Below are positions 19,858 to 28,888 of a stretch of 64,000 bases of DNA, one piece after another. The position numbers were made by a program, and so were the translations under genes. Below the pieces are notes generated by a model. It was not told where the DNA came from. It worked only from the letters and a program-made list of their open reading frames with translations, and ran no database searches. Numbering within the stretch: the first letter of the stretch is position 1; each line of letters begins with the position of its first letter. Origin of the DNA: Chimaeribacter californicus (GTDB taxonomy: Bacteria > Pseudomonadota > Gammaproteobacteria > Enterobacterales > Enterobacteriaceae); contig NZ_PJZF01000018.1 in assembly GCF_002858675.1 (NCBI RefSeq), positions 36,753-100,752 on the forward strand. The letters are read 5' to 3'.

Positions 19858-21531
19858 TTACAGCGTCAAAATAACTTTGGCGGCGACGGCGATCTGGTAA
19901 ATGATGGTCGAGATACCGCGGGTGACTTCAATGCTCTTCGATTCAAACTTCGGCAGCACCATCAGCTCATCACCCGGTTGCAGGGTGTCAACATTGTCGG
20001 CGTCGTCCGCCTCGCCGTTCTGATGGATAACGATGACCTTCGCGTTGCCCTTTTTCTGGGTGAAGCCCCCCACCTTGGCGATGTAGTCATCCGGCGACAG
20101 CCCTTTCTGCCAGGCCACCGCATTCGGGAACAGCACTTCGCCGTGCACCATCACCAGCGAGGTGCGCTCCGGGATGTTGATGATGTCACCATCTTCCAGG
20201 ATCACCTGGTCGAGGGTGTTCTCATTGAGTACCACCGCGCCCTTGGGCACCACATTGCGCGCCTTGGCCACAAAGCGGCTGATCAGCTGCGCCTCCTGCA
20301 TCCGCAGGTTGGCCTCTTCAGAGGTCGCGGACTGGGCCGAGAGCGACGCCTCTTCCAGCTTCTGCAACGACAGGTTGAGCATCTCTTTCTGGCGCTCCGC
20401 CACCGAGCGGCGGAACAGCTGAATGGCATTGAGCTGCGACATACTGTTGGTGCGGATCTGTGCCAGCACCTGGCGCATGGTCGCCCCGTACGGCAACACC
20501 ACGGCGTGTTCGCCGGAGTGCGCACCTTCAATACGCACCTGAATGGTGCCGGCGTAGCGGTCGGCACTGACGATCAGCTGGTCGCCATCCTGCAGCACAC
20601 GGCCGCCCGCCTGGCTGAGCGGGTAATACTCGCTGCGCTTGACGGTGCCCTGCTGGCGGATGATGGTCATATGGGTGGCACCCGGTTTTGGGCGTGCCCA
20701 GCTCAGCGCTTCGCTGACCGGCAGCGAACCGTCACGGAACTCAAAGTCATAGCTGTTGAACACCTCGCCCTGCACGCTGACGGTGTGCTGGCGCGGGCCA
20801 ACCACGATCACGTCGCCGTCGGCGAACTGCGACAGGCTGAGGTTGCCGTTCAGCAGGAAGTCATACAGGTTGATGTGGTTGCGTACGCGGTTGCTGCGCT
20901 TGACCTCGATGTCCACATAACTGCCGCGCTCGGTGTCCACCCCGCCCGCTTTGCTCAGGTAGGAGAGCAGGGAATCGGAGGCGACGCCGCCATACAGGCC
21001 GGGGTTATTGACATAGCCGGTGACAAACACCTTGACCGGCTGCGCCTGCACCAGCGAGGCATAGACGTTGACGTTGGCCTGATAGACCTCTTTCACCTTG
21101 CTGGTGACCAGGCTGTTAAGCTGGCCGTTCGGCGTGCCGGCGACTTTCATCGGGCCGACGTTCGGCAGGAAGATGTTGCCTTTCGGGTCTACCGCCAGGC
21201 TGCCTTCAAAGTTGAAGGCGCCCCAGAGCCGCACCTGGATCTGGTCGCCCAGCCCGATGACGTAGCCGGGGTTGAAGCCGATGCTGCTGGCGCTGTTGCC
21301 GCCGGTGCCGCTGAAGATCTGGGCACCGAACATACGGCTGGCCGGGGCCGGGGTGACCGGTGCCGGGGTGTCGTCAAACTGGTTGTTGCCCGCAGGCTGG
21401 GCGGTCTGGCCGCTGATTACCTGCGGCAGCGGGGCCGCGCCGGTCAGGCTCGGGCCGGCGGTCAGGGAGATCGCCTGGGCCTGCGCCAGCGGCAGCATCA
21501 GGCTAAGAATCACGGTGTTAAACAGTTTCAT
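19858..21531 (-). CDS. kpsD: Capsule export protein KpsD (periplasmic/outer-membrane polysaccharide export)
   Basis: 557 residues, essentially the E. coli KpsD length. Signal peptide MKLFNTVILSLMLPLAQAQA, then a poly_export/SLBB organisation (IGLGDQIQVRLWGAFNFEGSL, VDPKGNIFLPNVGPMKVAG, VFVTGYVNNPGLYGGV) and a coiled-coil-like helical part near 350-410. No lipobox Cys, as in E. coli KpsD. It completes the export route to the surface with KpsE. The ATG at 21531 lies 22 bases after kpsE and matches the family; the frame extends to 21573 inside kpsE. Confidence 0.95.
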   Translation of the reverse strand: MKLFNTVILSLMLPLAQAQAISLTAGPSLTGAAPLPQVISGQTAQPAGNNQFDDTPAPVTPAPASRMFGAQIFSGTGGNSASSIGFNPGYVIGLGDQIQVRLWGAFNFEGSLAVDPKGNIFLPNVGPMKVAGTPNGQLNSLVTSKVKEVYQANVNVYASLVQAQPVKVFVTGYVNNPGLYGGVASDSLLSYLSKAGGVDTERGSYVDIEVKRSNRVRNHINLYDFLLNGNLSLSQFADGDVIVVGPRQHTVSVQGEVFNSYDFEFRDGSLPVSEALSWARPKPGATHMTIIRQQGTVKRSEYYPLSQAGGRVLQDGDQLIVSADRYAGTIQVRIEGAHSGEHAVVLPYGATMRQVLAQIRTNSMSQLNAIQLFRRSVAERQKEMLNLSLQKLEEASLSAQSATSEEANLRMQEAQLISRFVAKARNVVPKGAVVLNENTLDQVILEDGDIINIPERTSLVMVHGEVLFPNAVAWQKGLSPDDYIAKVGGFTQKKGNAKVIVIHQNGEADDADNVDTLQPGDELMVLPKFESKSIEVTRGISTIIYQIAVAAKVILTL

Positions 21532-21553
21532 GGCGTGCTCGCGGTAGTCGTTA

Positions 21554-22714
21554 TTAGTCCCGGTGGTCATCAATCACTGCCAGCAGCAGTTTGATGGTGC
21601 CGAAGAGTAAGCAGCAGATCAGCAGCAGGCTGATGAGCAGATAAGGGCTGTTGGGGTAGGTTGACTCTTCCGGCATCTGCGGCGAGCTGATCACTGACAG
21701 CACCTTCAGCTTGCGCGCGCTTTCGACGCGGGTTTTCTCAATCGAGGTGAGCGCGAGCTTGTAAAGGTCGGTGTCAAACGCCACCCGGGCCTTGATGGCC
21801 TCAAAGTCCAGCGCCATGGTGTTGAGCTGGCGGCCGTCCGGCGCGGTGATTTTACTTTTCTCCGCCTCAATCTGGGCCGAGAGGGAGGCCAGCGCATTGC
21901 GGGCGCTGACCACCTGCGGGGTATCCTCACGCAGGTAGGTCAGCAGGTTGCGCAGCTCCGCTTCCATCTGGATTTTCTGCCCGGTCAGGGTGTTCACCAG
22001 GGCGCTCGCGGCCTGTGCCTGGGCGCCGGGGTCAAGGATGCTGTTGCTGTTCTGGTAGGCCAGCAGCGCTGCGCGGCTCGCGTCCAGGCGGCCGCTGGCT
22101 TCGTGCATCTCTTTCTCAGCGAAGGCCAGCTGGTCACGGGCAATCCGGTGTGACAGCTCGTTAATGAAACGCTCTGACTCCTTCAGCACCGCCTGGTTGA
22201 AACGCTGGGCAAACTCCGGGGTAAAGCCCTCGGTGGCGATGGTCAGCAAGCCGGTTTTATCGTCATAAATGACGCTGATGCGGCTGCGGTAATAGTCAAG
22301 GAAACGCTCACGCGGCAGATCCGAGCGCAGGTGATAGAAAATATCCCAGCCGCTGGCACCGAATGCCTGGTGGAAATTAAGTTGCTTATCCAGGATCGCC
22401 AGCATATCCGGCGAATTGATATAGGCTTTTAAATAGAGCGCATCTTCCGCGGAACTGGTATTGCTGGCCCCCAGTAATAAGCCGACGTTTAAACTGCTGC
22501 CGTTAATATCATCGGAGCGTTTAATGGCAACGGTGGATTCACTTTGAAAGCGGGGCTGGCTAAATAACACCAAATAAATAATCAACAGCGCCAGCGGCGC
22601 AATAATGATGATTTTTGCCAGATGGCGATGCAAAAAAGCCAGGTTGAGCGTCTTCCGTAACCTTCGGGCCAGTTGCCGGCCCGGCACCGCAGCTTTTACG
22701 TTATTCATTAACAT
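21554..22714 (-). CDS. kpsE: Capsule export inner-membrane protein KpsE
   Basis: 386 residues of the polysaccharide co-polymerase (PCP-3) type. Membrane segments near 35-51 and 358-378 flank a periplasmic region with a long heptad-like coiled coil (about 190-340). It links KpsMT with KpsD across the periplasm. The Shine-Dalgarno signal ahead of ATG 22714 is poor; an ATG at 22708 is equally possible. Confidence 0.93.
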   Translation of the reverse strand: MLMNNVKAAVPGRQLARRLRKTLNLAFLHRHLAKIIIIAPLALLIIYLVLFSQPRFQSESTVAIKRSDDINGSSLNVGLLLGASNTSSAEDALYLKAYINSPDMLAILDKQLNFHQAFGASGWDIFYHLRSDLPRERFLDYYRSRISVIYDDKTGLLTIATEGFTPEFAQRFNQAVLKESERFINELSHRIARDQLAFAEKEMHEASGRLDASRAALLAYQNSNSILDPGAQAQAASALVNTLTGQKIQMEAELRNLLTYLREDTPQVVSARNALASLSAQIEAEKSKITAPDGRQLNTMALDFEAIKARVAFDTDLYKLALTSIEKTRVESARKLKVLSVISSPQMPEESTYPNSPYLLISLLLICCLLFGTIKLLLAVIDDHRD

Positions 22715-22832
22715 GAGAGGTCATCATTTTATTAAGGGGCGTGGCGTGGTGCCATTATCACGCGCGTTATCCCCCTACAAAGCAGGGGGCATCGCGCAAA
22801 AATGGGCGTTATTCGAGTAATTAGCTGAATTT

Positions 22833-23816
22833 TTAGTCAAAAATACGGATGAGCCCGACCACATCCTGCCCTTCGCCGGTCACCAGCAATGCGGAGATGC
22901 GCGCCTGCTGCATCAGCCGTTCGGCATCCGCGATCATCGTGTCCTGCGGCAGGGTGATCGGGTCAGAGGTCATGATGTCGCGAGCGGTGCAGGTGTCGAG
23001 GCCGCTGCACTTCGCCAGCGCCCGGCGCAGGTCACCGTCGGTGATGATGCCCACCAGCCGCCCGGCCGCGTCATTCACCGCCACCATGCCCTGGCAACCG
23101 CCGGTGATCTCCTGAATCACCTCCCGGAAAGTGGCTGACACCTGTACCTGCGGTACGGTGGTCTGCATCAGGTCAGCGACGCGGGTCAACAGGCGGCGGC
23201 CGAGCGAGCCACCGGGGTGATAACGCGCAAAATCAGTGGGCTGGAACTGCCGCTGTTGCATCAGGGCGATGGCCAGCGCATCACCAATCGCCATGGTCAG
23301 CGTGGTGGAGGTGGTCGGGGCGAGGTTATTCGGGCAGCTTTCGCTCTCCATCATCAGCTCCAGCACCGCGTCGGCATGGCGCGCCAGCGTGGAGCCGCCG
23401 ACATTGGTCAGGGCGATGATGCGGTTGCCAAAGGCTTTCAGCGACGGGATCAGTTTCAGGATTTCGTCCGTCTCACCGCTGGCGGAAATCAGGATCAGCA
23501 GGTCATAAGGCGTAATCATCCCCAGATCGCCGTGGAAGGCTTCAGCCGGGTGAATAAAGAAACTGGGCGTCCCGGTGGATGCCAGCGTCGCAGATATTTT
23601 GCGCCCCACATGGCCCGATTTTCCCATTCCGGAAAGAATGACATGCCCCTTACATTGGCTCATTAAGGTCAACGCCTGCTGGTAATGCACCGGGTCAATA
23701 TGGTCTGCCAGTGTATGCAGGGCATCCGCCTGCTCATTCAGGGTTCGTTTAATAGAGGCAATATTATCAGGCGGCACAGAATAGCCGGGAAGTGTGGAGA
23801 ACAGCGTATCAGACAC
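22833..23816 (-). CDS. kpsF: Arabinose-5-phosphate isomerase KpsF
   Basis: 327 residues, identical in length to E. coli KpsF. N-terminal SIS sugar-isomerase domain (GHVILSGMGKSGHVGRKISATLASTG; HGDLGMITPYDLLILISASGETDE; NNLAPTTSTTLTMAIGDALA) and two C-terminal CBS domains (IITDGDLRRAL; ALLVTGEGQDVVGLIRIF). Converts ribulose-5-P to arabinose-5-P, the first step to Kdo, used for the capsule linker. First gene of the leftward operon. The frame extends to 23936, but the GTG at 23814-23816, preceded by AAGG, gives the family N-terminus. Confidence 0.94.
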   Translation of the reverse strand: MSDTLFSTLPGYSVPPDNIASIKRTLNEQADALHTLADHIDPVHYQQALTLMSQCKGHVILSGMGKSGHVGRKISATLASTGTPSFFIHPAEAFHGDLGMITPYDLLILISASGETDEILKLIPSLKAFGNRIIALTNVGGSTLARHADAVLELMMESESCPNNLAPTTSTTLTMAIGDALAIALMQQRQFQPTDFARYHPGGSLGRRLLTRVADLMQTTVPQVQVSATFREVIQEITGGCQGMVAVNDAAGRLVGIITDGDLRRALAKCSGLDTCTARDIMTSDPITLPQDTMIADAERLMQQARISALLVTGEGQDVVGLIRIFD

Positions 23817-24193
23817 GTGATTAACCTTAACCGGTAATAAAATGACGTAAAAGCAGCATGGCTGCCGGAATAGCGCGACCAGGTAAAATGACGCTATAAA
23901 AAAGGGGGCTTGTCTAAAACGCAGCCTATTTATCACATGACATAAATGAACACAATAAATTTAAGATTATTCTTACTTTACGTACAAAATTTAAACAAAT
24001 GTAACCTGGCATGAGGGTGTGTAACCTTAACCATTCGGATTAACGCTTTCTTAACGCAAATTGCCCGCAGCAAGATTTTACTTACCCGGCAAACTGCCCC
24101 TTTAACGACTATAATTTAAGGTACCGGCACGTTATTTCACCTGTGCGTGAAGCCGGCAGACTGACTTCATTTTGCTTATCATCGGAGGTAATT
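23817..24193. promoter_or_regulatory. Divergent promoter region, kpsF and ybiI
   Basis: About 375 AT-rich bases between the divergent kpsF and ybiI starts, including a stretch near 23940-24000 very rich in A and T. By analogy with E. coli capsule region 1, the kpsF promoter and any IHF site would be here, but no precise site could be assigned. Confidence 0.5.
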
Positions 24194-24460
24194 ATGGCCA
24201 GTGGTTGGGCGCAGGATGGCGCAGTACAGGATCAAATCGACTCCACGGTCGAAGACGCGGTGCAGCGCGCCCGGCAGGCGCTGGGGCACGGCGACAGTGA
24301 AAAATTTTGCCAGGAGTGCGGCGAGCCGATTCCTGAAGCACGGCGGCAGGCGCTGAAAGGCGTGCGTTACTGTGTGCAATGCCAGGCGGCGCTGGACAAA
24401 GAGGCGCAGGATCATGCCGGCTATAACCGCCGCGGCAGTAAAGACAGTCAGCTTCGTTAA
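24194..24460 (+). CDS. ybiI: DksA/TraR-type zinc-finger protein YbiI
   Basis: 88 residues. The four-cysteine zinc finger is CQECGEPIPEARRQALKGVRYCVQC, and the C-terminus YNRRGSKDSQLR is diagnostic for YbiI. Physiological role unknown; the family includes RNA-polymerase-binding DksA. GGAGG at 24184-24188 sets the ATG at 24194. It marks the right boundary of the inserted capsule locus. Confidence 0.94.
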   Translation: MASGWAQDGAVQDQIDSTVEDAVQRARQALGHGDSEKFCQECGEPIPEARRQALKGVRYCVQCQAALDKEAQDHAGYNRRGSKDSQLR

Positions 24461-24462
24461 AC

Positions 24463-24480
24463 GGGCCGGGCCGCCGGCCC
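24463..24480 (+). terminator. Possible ybiI terminator hairpin
   Basis: GGGCCGG, loop GCCG, CCGGCCC directly after ybiI. There is no T-run, so it may only be a 3'-end stabilising hairpin. Confidence 0.35.
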
Positions 24481-24658
24481 CTGCCCCTGTTCATTATCCT
24501 TCCTTATGCGTTCCCCCTCTCCTTTTTGCGGTTTTACTGCCTGTTTTGCCCCTGAAAGTTAGCGTTTAGTAGCAAACTAAAAGCGTTATTGTTAATAAAC
24601 GCACGTTAATCGCGCTAAACAGCGCTTATCCTGTAGAGGCGCACCAGCAGTGAACAAT

Positions 24659-24775
24659 TGCACCTTTTTGGTGCTCTTTGATGGTGCAAATGCGCCTCTG
24701 CCGCATTATTTCAGGGCAGAGTGCGAGAAATCCTATTGTTTTTCAATAACTCGAAAAGTTGGCACGATTCTTTCA
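24659..24775 (+). promoter_or_regulatory. glnHPQ regulatory region: NtrC site and sigma-54-type promoter
   Basis: TGCACCTTTTTGGTGCT at 24659-24675 matches the NtrC consensus TGCACC-N5-GGTGCA in all but the last base; weaker related half sites flank it. TTGGCACGATTCTTTCA at 24759-24775 has a clear GG at minus 24 and a degenerate minus-12 element, as known for glnHp2 in E. coli. The spacing to the glnH ATG at 24837 is suitable. The arrangement implies nitrogen-limitation control. Confidence 0.8.
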
Positions 24776-24836
24776 TAGCAGGGCGTGAAACATAAGAATT
24801 GGCTATCACCTCCCGGCCTTATATAAGGAACTTTCC

Positions 24837-25589
24837 ATGAAGTCACTGTTACGTTCATACGCAAAAGGTTCGCTGGTTGCCCTGTCGCTGGCGTTCGCGT
24901 TTTCCGCTCACGCAGCTGATAAACTGATTGTCGCTACCGATACCGCTTTCGTTCCGTTTGAGTTTAAGCAGGGCGATAAATATGTCGGTTTTGACATCGA
25001 CCTCTGGGACGCCATCGCCAAACAGCTCAAGCTGGACTACAGCCTGAAGCCGATGGATTTCAGCGGCATCATCCCGGCATTGCAGACCCACAACGTTGAT
25101 GTGGCGCTGGCCGGCATCACCATTACGCCGGAGCGTAAAAACGCCATCGACTTCTCTGACGGCTACTACAACAGCGGCCTGCTGGTGATGGTGAAAAATG
25201 ACAACACCGCGATCACAGGCGAGAAAGATCTGGCCGGGAAAGTGGTGGCGGTGAAGAGCGGCACCGGTTCGGTGGATTACGCGAAAGCCAATATCAAAAC
25301 CAAAGACCTGCGCCAGTTCCCGAACATCGACAACGCCTACATGGAGCTGGCCACCGGCCGGGCGGATGCGGTGCTGCATGACACGCCGAACATCCTCTAC
25401 TTCATCAAAACCGCCGGCCACGGCCAGTTCAAAGCGGTGGGTGAGTCGATCAAAGCCCAGCAGTACGGCATCGCGTTCCCGAAAAACAGCGACCTGCGTG
25501 AGAAGGTCAACGGTGCGCTGAAAACCCTGCGTGACAACGGCACTTACAACGAAATCTACAAAAAATGGTTCGGCACTGAGCCTAAATAA
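24837..25589 (+). CDS. glnH: Glutamine ABC transporter substrate-binding protein GlnH
   Basis: 250 residues. Signal peptide ending ...AFAFSAHA, then the periplasmic amino-acid-binding fold: [53 protein letters not shown] and GTGSVDYA. Captures glutamine and delivers it to GlnPQ. A terminator-like hairpin follows, which would keep binding-protein levels above those of the membrane parts. Confidence 0.97.
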   Translation: MKSLLRSYAKGSLVALSLAFAFSAHAADKLIVATDTAFVPFEFKQGDKYVGFDIDLWDAIAKQLKLDYSLKPMDFSGIIPALQTHNVDVALAGITITPERKNAIDFSDGYYNSGLLVMVKNDNTAITGEKDLAGKVVAVKSGTGSVDYAKANIKTKDLRQFPNIDNAYMELATGRADAVLHDTPNILYFIKTAGHGQFKAVGESIKAQQYGIAFPKNSDLREKVNGALKTLRDNGTYNEIYKKWFGTEPK

Positions 25590-25612
25590 GGGCCGTGCGT
25601 TCAGGCAGTTTC

Positions 25613-25638
25613 CCGGCAGCACCCGCTGCCGGTTTTTC
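25613..25638 (+). terminator. Partial terminator between glnH and glnP
   Basis: CCGGCAGC, loop ACCC, GCTGCCGG and TTTTT between glnH and glnP. In an operon this gives partial termination and so more GlnH than GlnP/GlnQ. Confidence 0.8.
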
Positions 25639-25651
25639 CAGGAGATGAGTC

Positions 25652-26308
25652 ATGCAGTTTGAATGGAGCGCCATCTGGCCCGCTCTCCCTATCCTGCTCG
25701 AAGGCGCAAAGATGACCCTGTGGATTTCGGTCCTGGGGTTGCTGGGCGGCCTGATTATCGGCGTGATCGCGGGCTTTGCCCGTGCCTATGGCGGCTGGCT
25801 TTCCAGCCACATCGCGCTGGTGTTTATCGAGCTTATCCGTGGTACGCCGATCGTGGTGCAGGTGATGTTTATCTACTTCGCCCTGCCGATGATGATCCCG
25901 GTGCGTATCGACCCGTTCAGTGCGGCGGTGGTGACGATTATCATCAACTCCGGCGCCTATATCGCGGAGATCACCCGCGGCGCGGTGCTCTCTATCCATA
26001 ACGGCTTCCGTGAGGCCGGGCTGGCGCTGGGCCTGTCAAAACGTGACACCCTGCGGTACGTGATCGCCCCGCTGGCGTTGCGCCGCATGTTGCCGCCGCT
26101 CGGCAACCAGTGGATTGTCAGCATCAAAGATACCTCTTTGTTTATCGTGATCGGTGTGGCTGAACTGACCCGTCAGGGCCAGGAGATCATCGCCGGGAAC
26201 TTCCGCGCCATGGAGATCTGGACGGCGGTGGCGGTGATCTACCTGATTATCACCCTGGCCCTGAGCTTCATCCTGCGCCGGCTTGAAAGAAAACTGAAAA
26301 TCATATGA
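25652..26308 (+). CDS. glnP: Glutamine ABC transporter permease GlnP
   Basis: 218 residues with about five membrane helices. The EAA loop is [35 protein letters not shown]. Family-typical text includes [20 protein letters not shown] and [17 protein letters not shown]. Stop overlaps the glnQ start (ATGA). Confidence 0.97.
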   Translation: MQFEWSAIWPALPILLEGAKMTLWISVLGLLGGLIIGVIAGFARAYGGWLSSHIALVFIELIRGTPIVVQVMFIYFALPMMIPVRIDPFSAAVVTIIINSGAYIAEITRGAVLSIHNGFREAGLALGLSKRDTLRYVIAPLALRRMLPPLGNQWIVSIKDTSLFIVIGVAELTRQGQEIIAGNFRAMEIWTAVAVIYLIITLALSFILRRLERKLKII

Positions 26309-27027
26309 TCGAATTCAAAAACGTCTCCAAGCACTTCGGCAAAACCCAGGTGCTGCATGACATTGACCTGAAGATTAACCAGGGCGAAGTGGTGGTGATT
26401 ATCGGGCCGTCCGGCTCCGGCAAGTCCACGCTGCTGCGCTGCATCAACAAGCTGGAAGAGATCACCTCCGGCGATCTGGTGGTGGATGGCCTGAAAGTCA
26501 ACGACCCGAAAGTGGACGAGCGCCTGATCCGCCAGGAAGCGGGCATGGTGTTCCAGCAGTTTTACCTGTTCCCGCACCTGACGGCGCTGGAGAACGTAGC
26601 ATTCGGGCCGATCCGCGTGCGCGGCGCCAAAAAAGCGGATGCCGAGAAACTGGCGAAAGAGCTGCTGGGCAAAGTGGGGCTCTCTGAGCGCGCCCACCAC
26701 TACCCGTCTGAGCTCTCCGGCGGCCAGCAGCAGCGCGTGGCGATTGCCCGTGCGCTGGCGGTAAAACCGAAGCTGATGCTGTTTGATGAGCCGACCTCGG
26801 CGCTTGACCCGGAGCTGCGCCATGAGGTGCTGACGGTGATGAAAGATCTGGCTGAAGAGGGCATGACGATGGTGATCGTCACCCACGAGGTGGGGTTCGC
26901 CGAGAAAGTGGCCTCACGCCTGATCTTTATCGACAAGGGCCGCATCGCCGAAGATGGCGAACCGCATGCCCTGATCAGCAACCCGCCGAGCGATCGCCTG
27001 CGCGAGTTCCTGCAACACGTCTCCTGA
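26305..27027 (+). CDS. glnQ: Glutamine ABC transporter ATP-binding protein GlnQ
   Basis: 240 residues. Walker [10 protein letters not shown] at about 34-42, signature [15 protein letters not shown], Walker [16 protein letters not shown]-loop [11 protein letters not shown]. Energises glutamine uptake with GlnH and GlnP. Confidence 0.97.
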   Translation: MIEFKNVSKHFGKTQVLHDIDLKINQGEVVVIIGPSGSGKSTLLRCINKLEEITSGDLVVDGLKVNDPKVDERLIRQEAGMVFQQFYLFPHLTALENVAFGPIRVRGAKKADAEKLAKELLGKVGLSERAHHYPSELSGGQQQRVAIARALAVKPKLMLFDEPTSALDPELRHEVLTVMKDLAEEGMTMVIVTHEVGFAEKVASRLIFIDKGRIAEDGEPHALISNPPSDRLREFLQHVS

Positions 27028-27033
27028 GTATGC

Positions 27034-27058
27034 CGGCGGGCGTTCTGCCCGCCGTTTT
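27034..27058. terminator. Terminator between glnQ and rlmF
   Basis: CGGCGGGC, loop GTTCT, GCCCGCCG, TTTT. It lies between the convergent glnHPQ and rlmF units. Confidence 0.85.
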
Positions 27059-27075
27059 CCTGCCCTGCCCCGCGT

Positions 27076-28044
27076 TTAGTTCTGCCAGCGGCTCGCGACC
27101 CAGGCGGCCTGTTGCCGTTCGTTCAGGAACGTCCAGGCGATGATGCGGCTCACCTTCTGCCCCTGCGCCATCTCCAGCGTCCGTACCGTGACGGCACCGG
27201 CATCTTCCAGCACCTGATAGATCAGCGGCAGCGTCTCTTTTTTCGACACCAGCGACGTAAACCAGAAGCAGTTCTGCGCCAGTTTGCGGCTTTCGCTGAC
27301 CATCCGGCTGATGAACAGTGCTTCACCGCCTTCGCACCAGAGTTCATTGCTCTGGCCGCCGAAGTTCAGCAGCGGTGCGCCGTCCGGGTTGCCCTGGCCG
27401 AGGTTCTGGCGCTTGCGGCGGGTGCCGGAGGCGGCCTCTTCTGCCGAGGCGTGGAACGGCGGGTTGCAGAGGGTGGCGTCATAACGCTCGTTGGGTTTGA
27501 TGATGTTGGTGAAGATCTGCTGCGGCTGTTTTTGCAGGCGCAACCGCACATTGTGGGTCAGCAGCGGGTTCTGCGCGATGATCTTCTTCGCCGAGGCCAG
27601 CGCCACCTCATCGGTGTCACTGCCGGTGAAGCGCCAGCCGTAGTCATGCAAACCGATGATCGGGTAGATACAGTTCGCGCCGATGCCGACATCCAGCACG
27701 GTAATCTCTTTGCCGCGCGGCACCTCGCCGCGGTTGCAGGAGGCGAGCAGGTCGGCCAGGTGGTGCAGGTAGTCGGCCCGGCCGGGGATCGGCGGGCAGA
27801 GGTAGCCTTCCGGGATGTCCCACTCCGCGATCTGGTAGAAGTGGCGCAACAGCGCGCGGTTCAGCGCCTTGACAGCGGCCGGGTCGGCGAAGTCCACGGA
27901 CAGGTCGCCCCAGGCGTTCTCCGCCACAAAGGCGGCCAGCTCCGGGCTGGTGGCGATAAGCGCCGGGAAATCGTAGCGGCTGCGGTGGCGGTTACGCGCA
28001 TGAAGTCCGCTTTTTTCCTGCGGGAAGGTTTTCTTTTTTTGCAC
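27076..28044 (-). CDS. rlmF: 23S rRNA (adenine-1618-N6)-methyltransferase RlmF
   Basis: 322 residues. SAM motif [30 protein letters not shown] and catalytic [23 protein letters not shown] and [17 protein letters not shown] are conserved N-terminal text, and [16 protein letters not shown] lies in the C-terminal part. Methylates A1618 of 23S rRNA. The start is a GTG (28042-28044) encoding [15 protein letters not shown]; no ATG lies near the homologous start. Confidence 0.95.
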   Translation of the reverse strand: MQKKKTFPQEKSGLHARNRHRSRYDFPALIATSPELAAFVAENAWGDLSVDFADPAAVKALNRALLRHFYQIAEWDIPEGYLCPPIPGRADYLHHLADLLASCNRGEVPRGKEITVLDVGIGANCIYPIIGLHDYGWRFTGSDTDEVALASAKKIIAQNPLLTHNVRLRLQKQPQQIFTNIIKPNERYDATLCNPPFHASAEEAASGTRRKRQNLGQGNPDGAPLLNFGGQSNELWCEGGEALFISRMVSESRKLAQNCFWFTSLVSKKETLPLIYQVLEDAGAVTVRTLEMAQGQKVSRIIAWTFLNERQQAAWVASRWQN

Positions 28045-28203
28045 CTGAAGGCTCTCTCACGACATTTTCTGCGGCATACGATAGCACATTCTGCCCACGG
28101 CCAGTGGCCGCATCGGCGCGGGCAGCGCACATTCTCCCTCTGGACGAACCCCCTGTCCGGGGGCTAACGTTAAGGATCACGCCATTAAACAAGCAGGTAT
28201 GTC

Positions 28204-28848
28204 ATGACTGAAGAGAACCGTTATAACGACGATCGTTACTACTATGAACCCGCCGCCGGGCACGGCCTGCCGCACGACCCGCTCAATGCGATTGTCGGCC
28301 CACGGCCGATTGGCTGGATTTCGTCGCTGAATGCGGACGGCCAGCGCAATCTGGCCCCGTACAGTTTCTTTAACTGTTTTAACTACCGGCCGCCGATTAT
28401 TGGTTTTTCCAGCACCGGCTGGAAAGACAGCGTGGCGAATATCCGCGCCACCGGGGAGTTTGTGTGGAATCTGGCGACGCGTTCCCTGGCGGTGCAGATG
28501 AACGAGACCTCCGCCAGCCTGCCGAACGGCGAGGATGAGTTCGCGCGCGCCGGGCTGACGCCGGTACGCGGCCGCCAGGTCGCCGCCTGCCGGGTGCTGG
28601 AAAGCCCGGTGAATTTCGAGTGCAAGCTGTCGCAGCTGATCCAGCTCGAGGGCGCGGATGGCCGGAAGCTGGATTCCTGGCTGGTGCTGGGGGAAGTGGT
28701 GGCGGTGCATATTGACCGCACGCTGCTGGAAGACGGCATTTACCAGACGTCACGCGCGGAGCCGGTATTGCGGGCGGGTGGGCCGAGCGCCTATTACGGG
28801 ATTTCGGAGGATCAGAGGTTTGATCTTGTCCGGCCGGATGCCCGGTAA
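28204..28848 (+). CDS. Flavin reductase family protein (FMN-binding split barrel)
   Basis: 214 residues of the DIM6/NTAB flavin-reductase-like family: AIVGPRPIGWISSLNADGQRNLAPYSFFNCFNYRPPIIGFSS is the FMN-binding signature, followed by KDSVANIRATGEFVWNLA and VNFECKLSQLIQL. The substrate cannot be predicted. Divergent from rlmF; the region after it is the composite repeat. Confidence 0.88.
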   Translation: MTEENRYNDDRYYYEPAAGHGLPHDPLNAIVGPRPIGWISSLNADGQRNLAPYSFFNCFNYRPPIIGFSSTGWKDSVANIRATGEFVWNLATRSLAVQMNETSASLPNGEDEFARAGLTPVRGRQVAACRVLESPVNFECKLSQLIQLEGADGRKLDSWLVLGEVVAVHIDRTLLEDGIYQTSRAEPVLRAGGPSAYYGISEDQRFDLVRPDAR

Positions 28849-28888
28849 CGTTGGCCTGCCTGCGGCTCCGCTGCCGCCACCGGGCGTG

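Noticed and set aside
19702..21594. 630-codon plus-strand frame opposite kpsD
   Set aside because: Mirror frame of kpsD; kpsD is strongly supported on the other strand.
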